A DNA stretch of 64,000 bases from Hymenobacter elongatus. Its GTDB lineage: Bacteria; Bacteroidota; Bacteroidia; Cytophagales; Hymenobacteraceae. This document shows positions 1 through 8,556 of this stretch, one piece after another (position 1 is the stretch's first letter; every line of letters starts with the position of its first letter). The position numbers and the translations under genes are program-made. The notes under the pieces are model-generated. The model was not told the DNA's origin. It worked only from the letters and a program-made list of their open reading frames with translations, and did no database searches. Where the stretch lies: NCBI RefSeq assembly GCF_004745955.1, contig NZ_SRLD01000022.1:24924-88923 (forward strand). The letters are read 5' to 3'.

Positions 1-984
1 TGGGCAATCAGTCGACACAACGGGTACCCCGCACGCCATAGCTTCGCATAAGGCCATCGGAAATCCTTCCGTAGCCGACGACAGCAGCGACACGGCGGCC
101 CGGGCAATGTACTGAAATGGATTGCTCTGAAAGCCCAGAAAATAAACGTCGTAGTCGGCCGTGAGGGGCGTGCCGTCCCACACCTGCCAGCTGCGCAGGC
201 CCAGCTCCTGGCACCGCTGAACCAGATCGGCTCGGAGCGGTCCGTCGCCGAGCAGCACGAGTTTGGGGGCTGTTTGCCCCTGGCCGCGCAGCAGGTGGAG
301 CACGTCGAGCAGCGCCGTCTGATTTTTTTCGCGGGCCAGGCGGCCGGCCGTAATCAGAATGGGATGCTGGGAAAAAAGCGCCTGCTCGGCGGGCGGTAAT
401 GCCTCCTGACTACGATGCCGGATTCCTTCTACATCAAAAAAGTTGTTGACGGTGACCACCTTTTCGGGCAGTAGCCCAAACATATCAATCATCTCCTGCC
501 GCAAGTCCCGGCTGACGGGCACGATATAGTCGGCGGCCCGGTAGAGCCACGGCATCAGCACCCGGCGACGCAGCCAGCCCAGCGCTCCCCGAATATTAGG
601 GTCGTGGCGCTTGGAGTTATGAACACACAGCAGTACCTGTTCCGAACCCTTGCTAAGCAGATTCAGGTAATCGGCTCCTTCCAGATGGCTGATGCACACG
701 TCGATCTGGTGTTCCCGCTTCAGGGCTTTCACCCGGCGGATACGCTGCACGAAGCTGCGTAGCTTGCCCACGATACCAGCTCCGGCGGGCACATCCAGGG
801 CCACCAATGTATTCTGGGTTGGAAAAGCAACTTCCGTCCGGCTATCAAATACGCACTCCACTACCCGGTGGTGGCGGGCCAGCTGCTGACCGTGGTCGTG
901 GAACACCCGCTCGGCCCCGCCATACGTGAGCTGGGGAATGAGTAGCAGAATATTTTTGCGCCGGGGCGCGGGACTATTCATCAT
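1..984 (-). CDS. GT4-family glycosyltransferase (3' end cut by the window)
   Basis: I translated this frame from the start at 984 to the window edge: 328 codons remain open and there is no stop, so the C-terminus lies outside. The N-terminus (KNILLLIPQLTYGGAERVF) has the glycine-rich loop of GT-B glycosyltransferases. The C-terminal half carries the GT4 donor-site signature: LITAGRLAREKNQ, LVLLGDGPL, and SSATEGFPMALCEAMACGVPVV with its E-x7-E motif. Such enzymes transfer a sugar from a nucleotide donor at the cytoplasmic membrane. It is the last visible gene of the minus-strand polysaccharide cluster and starts 12 bp after the GT2 stop. ATG at 984 and 981 are both possible starts. Donor and acceptor cannot be told. 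Confidence 0.88.
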   Translation of the reverse strand, partial: MMNSPAPRRKNILLLIPQLTYGGAERVFHDHGQQLARHHRVVECVFDSRTEVAFPTQNTLVALDVPAGAGIVGKLRSFVQRIRRVKALKREHQIDVCISHLEGADYLNLLSKGSEQVLLCVHNSKRHDPNIRGALGWLRRRVLMPWLYRAADYIVPVSRDLRQEMIDMFGLLPEKVVTVNNFFDVEGIRHRSQEALPPAEQALFSQHPILITAGRLAREKNQTALLDVLHLLRGQGQTAPKLVLLGDGPLRADLVQRCQELGLRSWQVWDGTPLTADYDVYFLGFQSNPFQYIARAAVSLLSSATEGFPMALCEAMACGVPVVSTDCP

Positions 985-996
985 GAGCAAACACCT

Positions 997-2028
997 TTAG
1001 AAATGCCGGAGCACGTAGCTCTTCAGCAAAAATTTACCCTGTAGCTTGGCGGCCGGCTGATAATGCTTGGCCAGGGGCTGCCGCCGGTATTCACGCAGGG
1101 AATTGGTGCGCTTATCGGGGTTCAGATAGCACGTCAGAAACCACCGCTCGGCCACGCACCGGAGCATGGATGCCGGGTCGGCGTAGCGCCGCTCCTTATT
1201 GTGCGTATTGATCTTCCAAAGCCAAGCGTGCACTTCCTCCAGGGTAATATCGCCGAGGGTGAAAGGATAATAGGAAACGGTATTGTGCACATGCAGCTCC
1301 CTTTCGGTGAAGGGAACCCCCACTACTCGCAGCTGCCGTTCCCGAATCTGATTGGACTTAGCGTTGCGGCGGGCGTGCACGTCGGCCTTCAACGTTTGGG
1401 GTAGCGTGCGGTAGTGCAGCAGAATTTCGGGCTGATTCACGATATCCACCACCTGCGCGACGCGGGCGATAAACTCGTAGTCCTCTCCAAAGGTATCCTG
1501 AATCGTATCGTCGTAGCGTAGGCCATGCTCCAGCAACAGGGAGCGGCGAAAAAAAGCCGTCGGGTTGGCCACGGGCATGTTGAACAGCAGAAAGCTCCGC
1601 ACCGCATCCGCCGACAACGGGTACTCATAAATAATGTCTGACTCGCCGAAGCACTGCATGAAGCTGCTGGTCAGGCCCACCGAAGGGTTCTGCTCCAGAA
1701 AGTCGAACTGCGTCTGCAAGCGGTGCGGCAAGGCAATATCGTCGGCATCCATTTTCGCGATATAGCGCCCCCGAGCATGCTCAGCGCCATAATTATCGGT
1801 AAATGAGCGCCCCCGATTCTGGTCGTTGGCCAGCACTTTCACGCGGGAGTCGGTTTCGTAGCTCCGGGCAACGGCCAAGCTGTCATCCCTCGAGCAATCG
1901 TCAACGATAATCAACTCAAAATCCTGGAACGTCTGCTGCAGAATGCTGTCAATTGCGGGCCGCAAATACTCCCCAGCGTTAAAGACAGGGATAATAACGG
2001 AAACGAGCGGCGACTTTGTGGTAGACAT
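997..2028 (-). CDS. GT2-family glycosyltransferase
   Basis: A 343-residue GT-A fold enzyme. The N-terminus PLVSVIIPVFNAGEYLRPAI and the IIVDDCSRDDS and KMDADDIALPHR (DxD metal/nucleotide site) motifs are typical of family 2. The frame is open further upstream, but the ATG at 2028 (MSTTKSPL) is preferred: a perfect -7 box (TACCTTTG, 2036-2043 on this strand) would be inside the longer version, and family members start just before the first beta strand. It probably adds one sugar to the surface glycan made by the cluster. A decayed copy of its 5' end lies at 3296-3510. Confidence 0.9.
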   Translation of the reverse strand: MSTTKSPLVSVIIPVFNAGEYLRPAIDSILQQTFQDFELIIVDDCSRDDSLAVARSYETDSRVKVLANDQNRGRSFTDNYGAEHARGRYIAKMDADDIALPHRLQTQFDFLEQNPSVGLTSSFMQCFGESDIIYEYPLSADAVRSFLLFNMPVANPTAFFRRSLLLEHGLRYDDTIQDTFGEDYEFIARVAQVVDIVNQPEILLHYRTLPQTLKADVHARRNAKSNQIRERQLRVVGVPFTERELHVHNTVSYYPFTLGDITLEEVHAWLWKINTHNKERRYADPASMLRCVAERWFLTCYLNPDKRTNSLREYRRQPLAKHYQPAAKLQGKFLLKSYVLRHF

Positions 2029-2035
2029 AATGGCG

Positions 2036-2043
2036 CAAAGGTA
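2036..2043 (-). promoter_or_regulatory. -7 promoter box, near-leaderless start
   Basis: TACCTTTG on the minus strand matches the Bacteroidetes -7 consensus TAnnTTTG and ends only 7 bp before the ATG at 2028. Transcription from it would give an mRNA with almost no leader. I see no good -33 TTTG at the usual spacing. The decayed copy near 3468 has lost this box. Confidence 0.5.
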
Positions 2044-2214
2044 CGGCGTCCGACGCAATTACCCCTATAACCCTGCAGGTTGCCGGTAAGCACCACAGCG
2101 CACGGAAGGTCATCGAAGCAGCCTCAAACCGCAGAGCAGACGCTTAGCATTCGACACCCAATAGGCTGTTTACAAACTAGTTGCCATCATTAAACCGAAA
2201 CCTACGTAGCCGAT

Positions 2215-3159
2215 TTAAGCAGCGCTTACCCGTTTCACAAGGCGCCGCAGGTGAAATCCGAAGCGCTTCCGATTGATGGTAATAGCTTTGACATAATAAT
2301 ACGCCCGCTGCCAGGGAATACCAGCCGCGCCCATCTTTTCGCTACGCTCTAAGTACAGGAACTCCAAATAACGGTCGAAAACAGAATGGTAGTGCTCCGG
2401 CAACAGGCGCTTATATTGCTCGTTTTCGAATATCCGCTTTTGGTTTTGCGCCAGCGTATTGCTGCTGGTAAACATCACGCCCCCCGTATGCAGCCGGTAA
2501 TGTGACATTACCTGTGGCAGATAATAAATATAGCCATGCAGGGTGCTCAGCAATTGTAATGTGTAGTCGCCGCTGAATACTTGCCGAAACCACTCCGGCA
2601 ACGGCAATGCGAGGCTAGTGCGGCGAAACAGCATCGATGCACTGGGAATACCCCAGCCGCCCTGCACCAACTGTGCCTGCGTGATCCGGCCTTCCTGTGG
2701 CGGCAACAATTCCGGGTATTTGGTACTGAACAGGTAGGATGGTCGAGAGCCATCGTGGGTAAACGCCTCGGCGTCGTGAATACACAGCGCACACTCAGGC
2801 TGAGCTTCCATAATAGCCACCTGCCGCCGCAGTTTTTGCGGATCGGTCCAATAGTCGTCGCCTTCCATAAAGGCAATGTAACGCCCGGTGCAGGCAGATA
2901 TGGTGGCCATCAGGTTGCCCATGATACCTAGATTGGCGGCGGGTAGCAATACGCGTATTCGGTCAGCATAGCGGGCCTGATAGTCCAGCGCTATCTGACG
3001 GGTAAGGTCCGGTGAGCAGTCCTCGCCGATTACAAGCTCTACCACGAAATCTGTATCCTGCATCAGCACCGATTCGATGGCCTGTGCCAGAAACGCCTCG
3101 TGGTTATAGGTGATGCAACATACACTGACCAAAGGGCTAATTATTTGGTTGTTAAACAT
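2215..3159 (-). CDS. GT2-family glycosyltransferase (paralogue of 6836-7774)
   Basis: A 314-residue GT2 enzyme. Residues 8-45 (PLVSVCCITYNHEAFLAQAI) begin the GT-A fold, followed by VIGEDCSPD and MEGDDYWTDPQKL, where the DD pair is the metal-binding motif and YWTDP is typical of this subfamily. It closely resembles the product of 6836-7774 along its length (for example NLGIMGNLMATISACTGRYI against NLGVMGNLVATMAACTGTYI), so the two arose by duplication. It lies between the GT2 gene at 997-2028 and a relic of that gene's 5' end. Sugar specificity cannot be told. Confidence 0.9.
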   Translation of the reverse strand: MFNNQIISPLVSVCCITYNHEAFLAQAIESVLMQDTDFVVELVIGEDCSPDLTRQIALDYQARYADRIRVLLPAANLGIMGNLMATISACTGRYIAFMEGDDYWTDPQKLRRQVAIMEAQPECALCIHDAEAFTHDGSRPSYLFSTKYPELLPPQEGRITQAQLVQGGWGIPSASMLFRRTSLALPLPEWFRQVFSGDYTLQLLSTLHGYIYYLPQVMSHYRLHTGGVMFTSSNTLAQNQKRIFENEQYKRLLPEHYHSVFDRYLEFLYLERSEKMGAAGIPWQRAYYYVKAITINRKRFGFHLRRLVKRVSAA

Positions 3160-3295
3160 TAGACAATGGTCGAGAAGCGCGAAAGAACAGCAGAACTAAG
3201 AAAATGGCTGATTGCATTGTGGCAAGTACTTGCATGGGCATTCACCAGGCAGGCAGGCGTGGGTAGGATGTCGAAATCTCCCACTGATTCGTGCC

Positions 3296-3510
3296 ACGAA
3301 CCACGACCATGCTCTCACTGCAGGAACAATCATCAATGATAGTCAGCTTAAAAATCCGGATCATCCGCTGCAGAATGCTGTCAATTGTGGGTCGCAAATA
3401 ATCCTCCAACGTTAAAGACGGGGATAATGGCGGAAAAAAGCGGCGGTTTTGTGGTAGGCATAATGGCGTGCAGGTCCGGCGTCCGGCGCAACTACCCCTA
3501 TAATTCTGCT
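3296..3510 (-). pseudogene. Decayed 5' fragment of a GT2 glycosyltransferase gene
   Basis: On the minus strand the start codon survives at 3462-3460, followed by codons for MPTTKPPLFSAIIPVFNVG, which match MSTTKSPLVSVIIPVFNAG of the intact gene ending at 997. A frameshift near 3405 moves the match into another frame, DYLRPTIDSILQ then LTIIDDCSCSESMVVVRG, which matches YLRPAIDSILQ and LIIVDDCSRDDSLAVARS. Homology ends around codon 55-60. It continues upstream of the start codon for about 45 bp, but the -7 box of the intact gene is mutated here. It is a duplication remnant, not a working gene. The rest of the 3160-3620 gap shows nothing recognisable. Confidence 0.85.
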
Positions 3511-3620
3511 CGGTGAATAAGAAGACGACGGAAAGCAGGACAGTAGTAGGTGAGCAAAAGGAAGCATTGGGTACACCAATAGCTATTCTATTGTACTTCG
3601 TCCGTGCCAAAACATGAGCC

Positions 3621-4547
3621 TCACTTTTTACGCCATAGCCCGTTTAAAGTTGGGTATTCAGCCAATACCTCGCCTAATCGTATCTCAAGAAACTTTCTGA
3701 TTCTATGCCGGTTCCACAGAAAATCATTATACCGCACCCGATATTTTTTCGGTATTTTTTCAAAATATTTAAAATAGAGATATCTGAGACGATTCTCTCC
3801 CAAAACTGACCACGGCTTATGCTGCGTAGTAAAATGAACAATGACAATATCTTTTAAGGCACTCCGCAGCTGCTTCATGGAAATATTCGACGAATTTTCC
3901 TTAAACATCGAATTAAAGCGACTGTCTAATTTTTGCCAATCGTTGACGAGCACTGCATTTAGGGCATCCTGATCGACATAAATGAGTTTTTCGGGGTTAT
4001 TTTTTATGAATTCTATACACTTGCCAGTAATGTCTTTTTGAATCCATTTATCCTTATTAACTAATAAAACACCTGAATTGAAATAGCTATTGGGTTCGTT
4101 TATACCCAAATCCGGCCTAGAATCCACAAAATCGCATACTGCTGCTATTGGATGATCATTGACAACAGTATTATATAATTTACGCAATTTGCCTACGACC
4201 ACAATATCAGTATCTAAATACACAAACTTATCAACATAATCTGGCAATAAAGCGGGAAACATAATCCGATAGTAGACAGCGGGTGTCCACCACAGAGTGG
4301 CAGGTATTGCGAAGTCATTTGCAAAATCATCGCCAAGACTGTAAAAGCAAATAGTACTCGTATAGTTTAATACATATTGCTTTAGCTCATTTTGCTGAAT
4401 TGAAGATATTCCCGTTGCAATAGCATGAACAGTAATTGATTCTCCCTGATTATTCTCAAAGAGAGAGGCAAGTAGTACATACACAGGCGTCAGATAGTTT
4501 TCATCGAAAGCTATTGCAATATGCATGCTGTTACTGGAAGTACTCAT
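3621..4547 (-). CDS. GT8-family glycosyltransferase (LgtC/GspA-like)
   Basis: A 308-residue retaining glycosyltransferase. HIAIAFDENYLTPVYVLLAS at the N-terminus and YLDTDIVVVGKL (the DxD metal site, about residue 100) are typical of family 8, which uses UDP-glucose or UDP-galactose in LPS outer-core and capsule assembly. YVDQDALNAVL and VHFTTQHKPW (C-terminal H-x5-KPW motif) also fit. The start may be at 4547 or at the internal ATG at 4526 (MHIAIAF). The gene is clearly richer in A and T than its neighbours, with many AAA, AAT and ATA codons, which points to separate acquisition. Confidence 0.9.
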   Translation of the reverse strand: MSTSSNSMHIAIAFDENYLTPVYVLLASLFENNQGESITVHAIATGISSIQQNELKQYVLNYTSTICFYSLGDDFANDFAIPATLWWTPAVYYRIMFPALLPDYVDKFVYLDTDIVVVGKLRKLYNTVVNDHPIAAVCDFVDSRPDLGINEPNSYFNSGVLLVNKDKWIQKDITGKCIEFIKNNPEKLIYVDQDALNAVLVNDWQKLDSRFNSMFKENSSNISMKQLRSALKDIVIVHFTTQHKPWSVLGENRLRYLYFKYFEKIPKKYRVRYNDFLWNRHRIRKFLEIRLGEVLAEYPTLNGLWRKK

Positions 4548-4589
4548 CGACGTGACGTATGGTGGTGGTATTTCGGTGGCGCAGCCGAG

Positions 4590-5618
4590 CTATTTGCTAT
4601 CCAGCCGCTGGCGCAACGCACTGATCTGGCGGAATACTTTTACTGCTTCTTCCCGCTGTTTCAAGGAAACTTGAAAATTGTAGAACAACCGCAACGACTC
4701 AAAATTACTCAGCAGTCCTTCCTGGTTGCGGCGGAAGGCGGCATTGAGCATGTTGCTGGGCTGGCGCGCCATTTGGCCGGCCAACCACACGAGACGCTTG
4801 TTGTAGAGAAAACGAAACCGGTTCTCCGTGAGGCCAGGGTTGCGGAAAACGAAGTAGTACACGATACTGGTGAGTTGCGACGAGGCAGTGCCCTGCCCGA
4901 TGCGCAAGAGGTAGTTCCAGGTGAGGCGCTCTTTAAACATGAAATGCTTGAAGCGCAGCCGGTCGTCGTACCACAGCTTGTAGCCGGCCAACTGTAGAGC
5001 ATCGCCCAGTTCCACATCTTCGCCGCTCACGATGACTTTCCCGCGCTTGGTGGAGGTCGTGAACTGGAACCCGTGGGCCAGCAGTTTCAGCCAAGCCGAT
5101 TTGCGCACGACGGAGCCAGCCCCGTACAGATACCCTTCGTGGGCCGGTAGCGGCCCGCTTTTGCCGCCGTTCTGCGGCCCTACCGCATACACCGCCTGGA
5201 AAGTTTCAAACCACGCGGGAGGCGCTACTTCAAACTTCCCTTCCGCATGCGCGCCAAGGACGCCTATTTCCGGATGCGCACTCATTATTTCGGCTACCAG
5301 CGTCAGGTAGTTGGGTGCTATCCAGTTGTCATCGTCAATGATAACAATATACTCGTAAGCAGCCTCGTTAAAGCCCCGGATCAAGGCATTCTCCTTACCG
5401 GCTACCGGCTCGTCTAGTACGCGAAAAGGAACCTCAATACGCAACGACTCGCGGAGCGCATGAGCTACCTCAACAGTATTGTCGGATGAGGCATTGCTGA
5501 TAATCAAAACCTCCCACGCTATTGCGTCGCTTACCTGCTGCGCCGCTATATGCCGGAGCGTATCAGCCAGGCGTGTAGCGCCGTTGTGTGTGCAGATAAG
5601 AAAAGTTATTCCTTTCAC
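4590..5618 (-). CDS. GT2-family glycosyltransferase (paralogue of 5717-6769)
   Basis: A 342-residue GT2 enzyme read from a GTG start at 5618-5616. The N-terminus GITFLICTHNGATRLADTL, the EVLIISNASSDNT segment and VIIDDDNWIAPNY (DDD metal site) define the GT-A domain; GAGSVVRKSAW and SGEDVELGDAL follow in the acceptor half. The next gene upstream encodes a clear paralogue with the same landmarks (VDDDNWLEKEY, GAGCVVRKIAW, SGEDNEMCYAF). A possible -7 box TAATTTTG lies at 5630-5637 on this strand. It probably adds a sugar to the cluster's glycan. Confidence 0.88.
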   Translation of the reverse strand: MKGITFLICTHNGATRLADTLRHIAAQQVSDAIAWEVLIISNASSDNTVEVAHALRESLRIEVPFRVLDEPVAGKENALIRGFNEAAYEYIVIIDDDNWIAPNYLTLVAEIMSAHPEIGVLGAHAEGKFEVAPPAWFETFQAVYAVGPQNGGKSGPLPAHEGYLYGAGSVVRKSAWLKLLAHGFQFTTSTKRGKVIVSGEDVELGDALQLAGYKLWYDDRLRFKHFMFKERLTWNYLLRIGQGTASSQLTSIVYYFVFRNPGLTENRFRFLYNKRLVWLAGQMARQPSNMLNAAFRRNQEGLLSNFESLRLFYNFQVSLKQREEAVKVFRQISALRQRLDSK

Positions 5619-5716
5619 CTGTCAAGAATCAAAATTAAAAATAGGTATGTCCTGAAAAAAGAAGCTTCAGGCATTGCTCGGTTATTTGGGCATTGCAGCC
5701 ATCGGCGTTAGCAACG

Positions 5717-6769
5717 CTATTTTTCGGCCTGGTGCAAACGCGCTATGAAAGCCTCAATCTGGTGGTAGCTCTTATCCCCGCTCAACTCTTTTTTCACCAG
5801 CTCTCTGAATTGCTTCCAGTAAAACCTGACCCGGATAGCGGATGCTTCTCCCTCACGGAAACGCTCGTTATTTTTGAGCATTTTCTGCAAGAAAGTAGCC
5901 GTGTATTGCAGTGAGAATTTAGCGTTACGCAGCCAAATCAAAGACTTATTGCCCGTCGAATTAGTCTTCAGCGCCGTGATGTAGTCCAGGTAAGGCCGCA
6001 ATGCTGCTTCCGACTCGGCGTTACCAGCAAAGATTCGCTCCACGTATTCCCAAGTGAGGCGCTTGGCCGGAATAAAGTGCCGGAACCGCAACCGTTCATC
6101 GTACCAGATTTTGTAGCCTGCCAGCACGAAAGCATAGCACATTTCATTGTCTTCGCCAGAGCTGAGCTTATCGCCGTGCCTTCCGACCAGCATTGATTTG
6201 AACCCGGCTTTGTATATTTTTTCCCAGGCAATTTTTCTTACTACACAACCCGCACCATACACATAGCTAGGATGAGTGGTGATATCGCCTTGGATGTTAG
6301 CCTGTTTGTCGGCGGCGTAGATTACCGCAAAATTGGGAAACCACTGCGGCGGTTTAATTTCACATTCTGGCCGCCCAATACCTCCTAGCGCACCGATTTG
6401 CTTGTCCTGCTCCATTATTTCCCAGGCTAGAGTCAAATACTCTTTCTCCAGCCAGTTGTCATCGTCCACGATGCACACGTACTCATACCGGGCCGTGGCA
6501 AAGCCTAACGCCAGGGCATTACTTTTACCACTCCTACTTTCGTATAGTATTTGGTACGGAAACGGAAAATCAAGCGACTTAAACTCGTCTGCTGCTACTT
6601 GTGAGGTACTATCCGTCGAAGCATTATCGACCATAATCACCTCCACGGAAAACGCCGACGGCACGGTCTGTTGCACAGCCAATGCCTGGAGCGTCTCCCT
6701 GATTCGTGACGCGCTATTGTAGGTACAAATCAGTACCGTAATACCACGCTCCTGCTGAGCAATTTTCAT
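5717..6769 (-). CDS. GT2-family glycosyltransferase (paralogue of 4590-5618)
   Basis: A 350-residue GT2 enzyme. RGITVLICTYNSASRIRETL at the N-terminus, EVIMVDNASTDST, and CIVDDDNWLEKEYLTLAWEI with the DDD metal-binding motif mark the GT-A fold. It is a tandem paralogue of the gene 98 bp downstream; the pair shares the GAGxVVRKxAW and SGED motifs and the LTWxYxxRI segment. The C-terminal third is charged and helical without membrane spans. The specificity of the two copies may have diverged, since the region after the donor site is less conserved. Confidence 0.9.
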   Translation of the reverse strand: MKIAQQERGITVLICTYNSASRIRETLQALAVQQTVPSAFSVEVIMVDNASTDSTSQVAADEFKSLDFPFPYQILYESRSGKSNALALGFATARYEYVCIVDDDNWLEKEYLTLAWEIMEQDKQIGALGGIGRPECEIKPPQWFPNFAVIYAADKQANIQGDITTHPSYVYGAGCVVRKIAWEKIYKAGFKSMLVGRHGDKLSSGEDNEMCYAFVLAGYKIWYDERLRFRHFIPAKRLTWEYVERIFAGNAESEAALRPYLDYITALKTNSTGNKSLIWLRNAKFSLQYTATFLQKMLKNNERFREGEASAIRVRFYWKQFRELVKKELSGDKSYHQIEAFIARLHQAEK

Positions 6770-6835
6770 TTAGGCGAAGTCTGAGGTCAGAATTGAGCAA
6801 GCACGCCTCGGCATGAGATGAATTTCGTTACTCAC

Positions 6836-7774
6836 TTATGTGGAAATCCCTTTATACCATCGATAAGCCACTTGCTTCAAGTGCCAGATGGTGCGACTAG
6901 TACCTATCACGGAAATAGCTTTCCAGTAATTATAATAGCTTTCCCAAGTATTTCCATCTTCTTTCAATCGTTTGCTCTGGTCGAAATGCAGCCCTTCCAG
7001 GAATTCATTGAAGCGACCATGATGCCGCGCATCTACTAATTGCTTATAGTGGGCCGTTTCAAAAATCTGCTTTTTATTGCGGGCAATTATCCTCCCGTTT
7101 TGTGTTGCCGACATGATACCGCCGGCGTGCAGGCGGTAACGCGACATTACGGCTGGCAAGTAATACATCGTGCCGGTGCGGGTCAGAAGCAGATGCAAAG
7201 AATAATCGCCGCTGAAAGCCTGGTGTATCCACTCAGGAATCGGGAAGAGTGCCGTCCGCCGGAACAGCATTGAGGCCGTAGGAATAAACCAGCCGTGCTG
7301 GGCAATGTCGGCCTGCGTAAATTCCTTCGCGTGAGCAGGTAGAACGGAGGAGAATTTTTGACTGAACAGCCGCGGCGCAACGGAATTATCGTCCATAAAT
7401 TCCTCAGCGTCGTGTATGCATGTCGTGCACGATGGGTGTTGCAGCAGAATATCGACTTGCTTCTGCAATTTGTGCGGGTCGGTCCAATAGTCGTCGCCTT
7501 CCAGCAGCGCTATGTACGTACCCGTGCAGGCCGCCATGGTAGCGACTAAGTTGCCCATCACGCCCAGGTTGTGCTCCGGCAACAGGGCACGGATACGGTC
7601 GGGGTAGCGGCGCTGATAATCCAGCAGAATCTGGCGCGTAGTGTCAGTCGAGCAGTCTTCACCCACGACAAGCTCAACGGTGAAATCCGTTTCCTGCATC
7701 AGCACGGAGTCGATAGCCTGCGCCAAAAACTGTTCGTGATTGTACGTAATGCAACAGACGCTTACTGTGGGCAT
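6836..7774 (-). CDS. GT2-family glycosyltransferase (paralogue of 2215-3159)
   Basis: A 312-residue GT2 enzyme with TVSVCCITYNHEQFLAQAID, VVGEDCSTDTTRQ and LLEGDDYWTDPHKLQ. It is the second copy of the type seen at 2215-3159. The product starts right at the first beta strand, so the ATG at 7774 is a good start. It sits between the acetyltransferase gene and the GT2 pair, all on the minus strand with short gaps, and is probably co-transcribed with them. Function beyond sugar transfer to the surface glycan cannot be told. Confidence 0.9.
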   Translation of the reverse strand: MPTVSVCCITYNHEQFLAQAIDSVLMQETDFTVELVVGEDCSTDTTRQILLDYQRRYPDRIRALLPEHNLGVMGNLVATMAACTGTYIALLEGDDYWTDPHKLQKQVDILLQHPSCTTCIHDAEEFMDDNSVAPRLFSQKFSSVLPAHAKEFTQADIAQHGWFIPTASMLFRRTALFPIPEWIHQAFSGDYSLHLLLTRTGTMYYLPAVMSRYRLHAGGIMSATQNGRIIARNKKQIFETAHYKQLVDARHHGRFNEFLEGLHFDQSKRLKEDGNTWESYYNYWKAISVIGTSRTIWHLKQVAYRWYKGIST

Positions 7775-7821
7775 AGCTAAAGAAATTTAAAGGCAACCAG
7801 CGAAAGGCAAGGTGGCGAAAA

Positions 7822-8463
7822 CTATTCTATTGCCGTAGCTTGGCGCACTATACGCCCGGGTACCCCAACAACCGTTGCGCCGGCCGGCACATCCTGTATC
7901 ACTACCGCTCCGGCCCCTATTCGGGCACCTTCGCCTATGGTGAGGCGAGGCAGTACCGTAGCGTTGGCCCCTACCAGAACGAAATCGTGCAGCTGACAAC
8001 CGCCGAGTATCCGGGCCCCTGGTGATATTTCGCAATACTGGCCAACTAGTACATTATGATGCACAGCAGCACCAGCATTTACCAGCGTGCCTTCGCCAAG
8101 ACGGGTAGCATTAGAAACCAAGGCGTTGTGCATTATATTCAGCCCTGATCCCAAAGTCACGTCGTAAGCACCAACGTGAGCCGATGCGGCGATAACCGAC
8201 GTCAGGTTACCGCCCAGCGCGCTGAACTTTTGCGCCAGCTGGCTACGCAAACGGCCACCGCCCAGCCCCAGGACAAATGCCGGGTCGCGCTGAAAAAGTG
8301 CGACGACCTGCTCCATACTGCGCAGAACTGGAAACTGCCCGAATAGCAGAGGCTCAAGATCAGGCGTCACATCGTCGAAGAAAACCAACTCATTAGCAGC
8401 CGCCAGCTGTGGCAGGCACTGAAGAATTTCTACGGCATGGCCACGGGCACCTAATATTAGCAT
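7822..8463 (-). CDS. NeuD/PglD-like sugar O- or N-acetyltransferase
   Basis: A 213-residue protein. The N-terminal 70 residues begin MLILGARGHAVEILQCL, the Rossmann-like sugar-nucleotide binding domain of NeuD/PglD proteins. From about residue 90 a left-handed beta-helix of hexapeptide repeats follows (IAASAHVGAYDVTLGSGLNI, VGQYCEISPGARILGG, IGEGARIGAGAVVIQDVP). The conserved His is in NAGAAVHHNVLVG. Family members transfer acetyl from acetyl-CoA to an amino sugar nucleotide or to sialic acid. With the DegT aminotransferase 93 bp upstream it could make an N-acetylated 4-amino-deoxysugar (PglD-type step); this is inference. Confidence 0.87.
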   Translation of the reverse strand: MLILGARGHAVEILQCLPQLAAANELVFFDDVTPDLEPLLFGQFPVLRSMEQVVALFQRDPAFVLGLGGGRLRSQLAQKFSALGGNLTSVIAASAHVGAYDVTLGSGLNIMHNALVSNATRLGEGTLVNAGAAVHHNVLVGQYCEISPGARILGGCQLHDFVLVGANATVLPRLTIGEGARIGAGAVVIQDVPAGATVVGVPGRIVRQATAIE

Positions 8464-8556
8464 GTGGTCAGATTTAGGATTTCTGCAAAAGCAGCGTAGG
8501 TGCTCGGCCTCTTACCAGGCAGCCCAAATTACCCTTCGCTACCGCAAGGTGATGAA

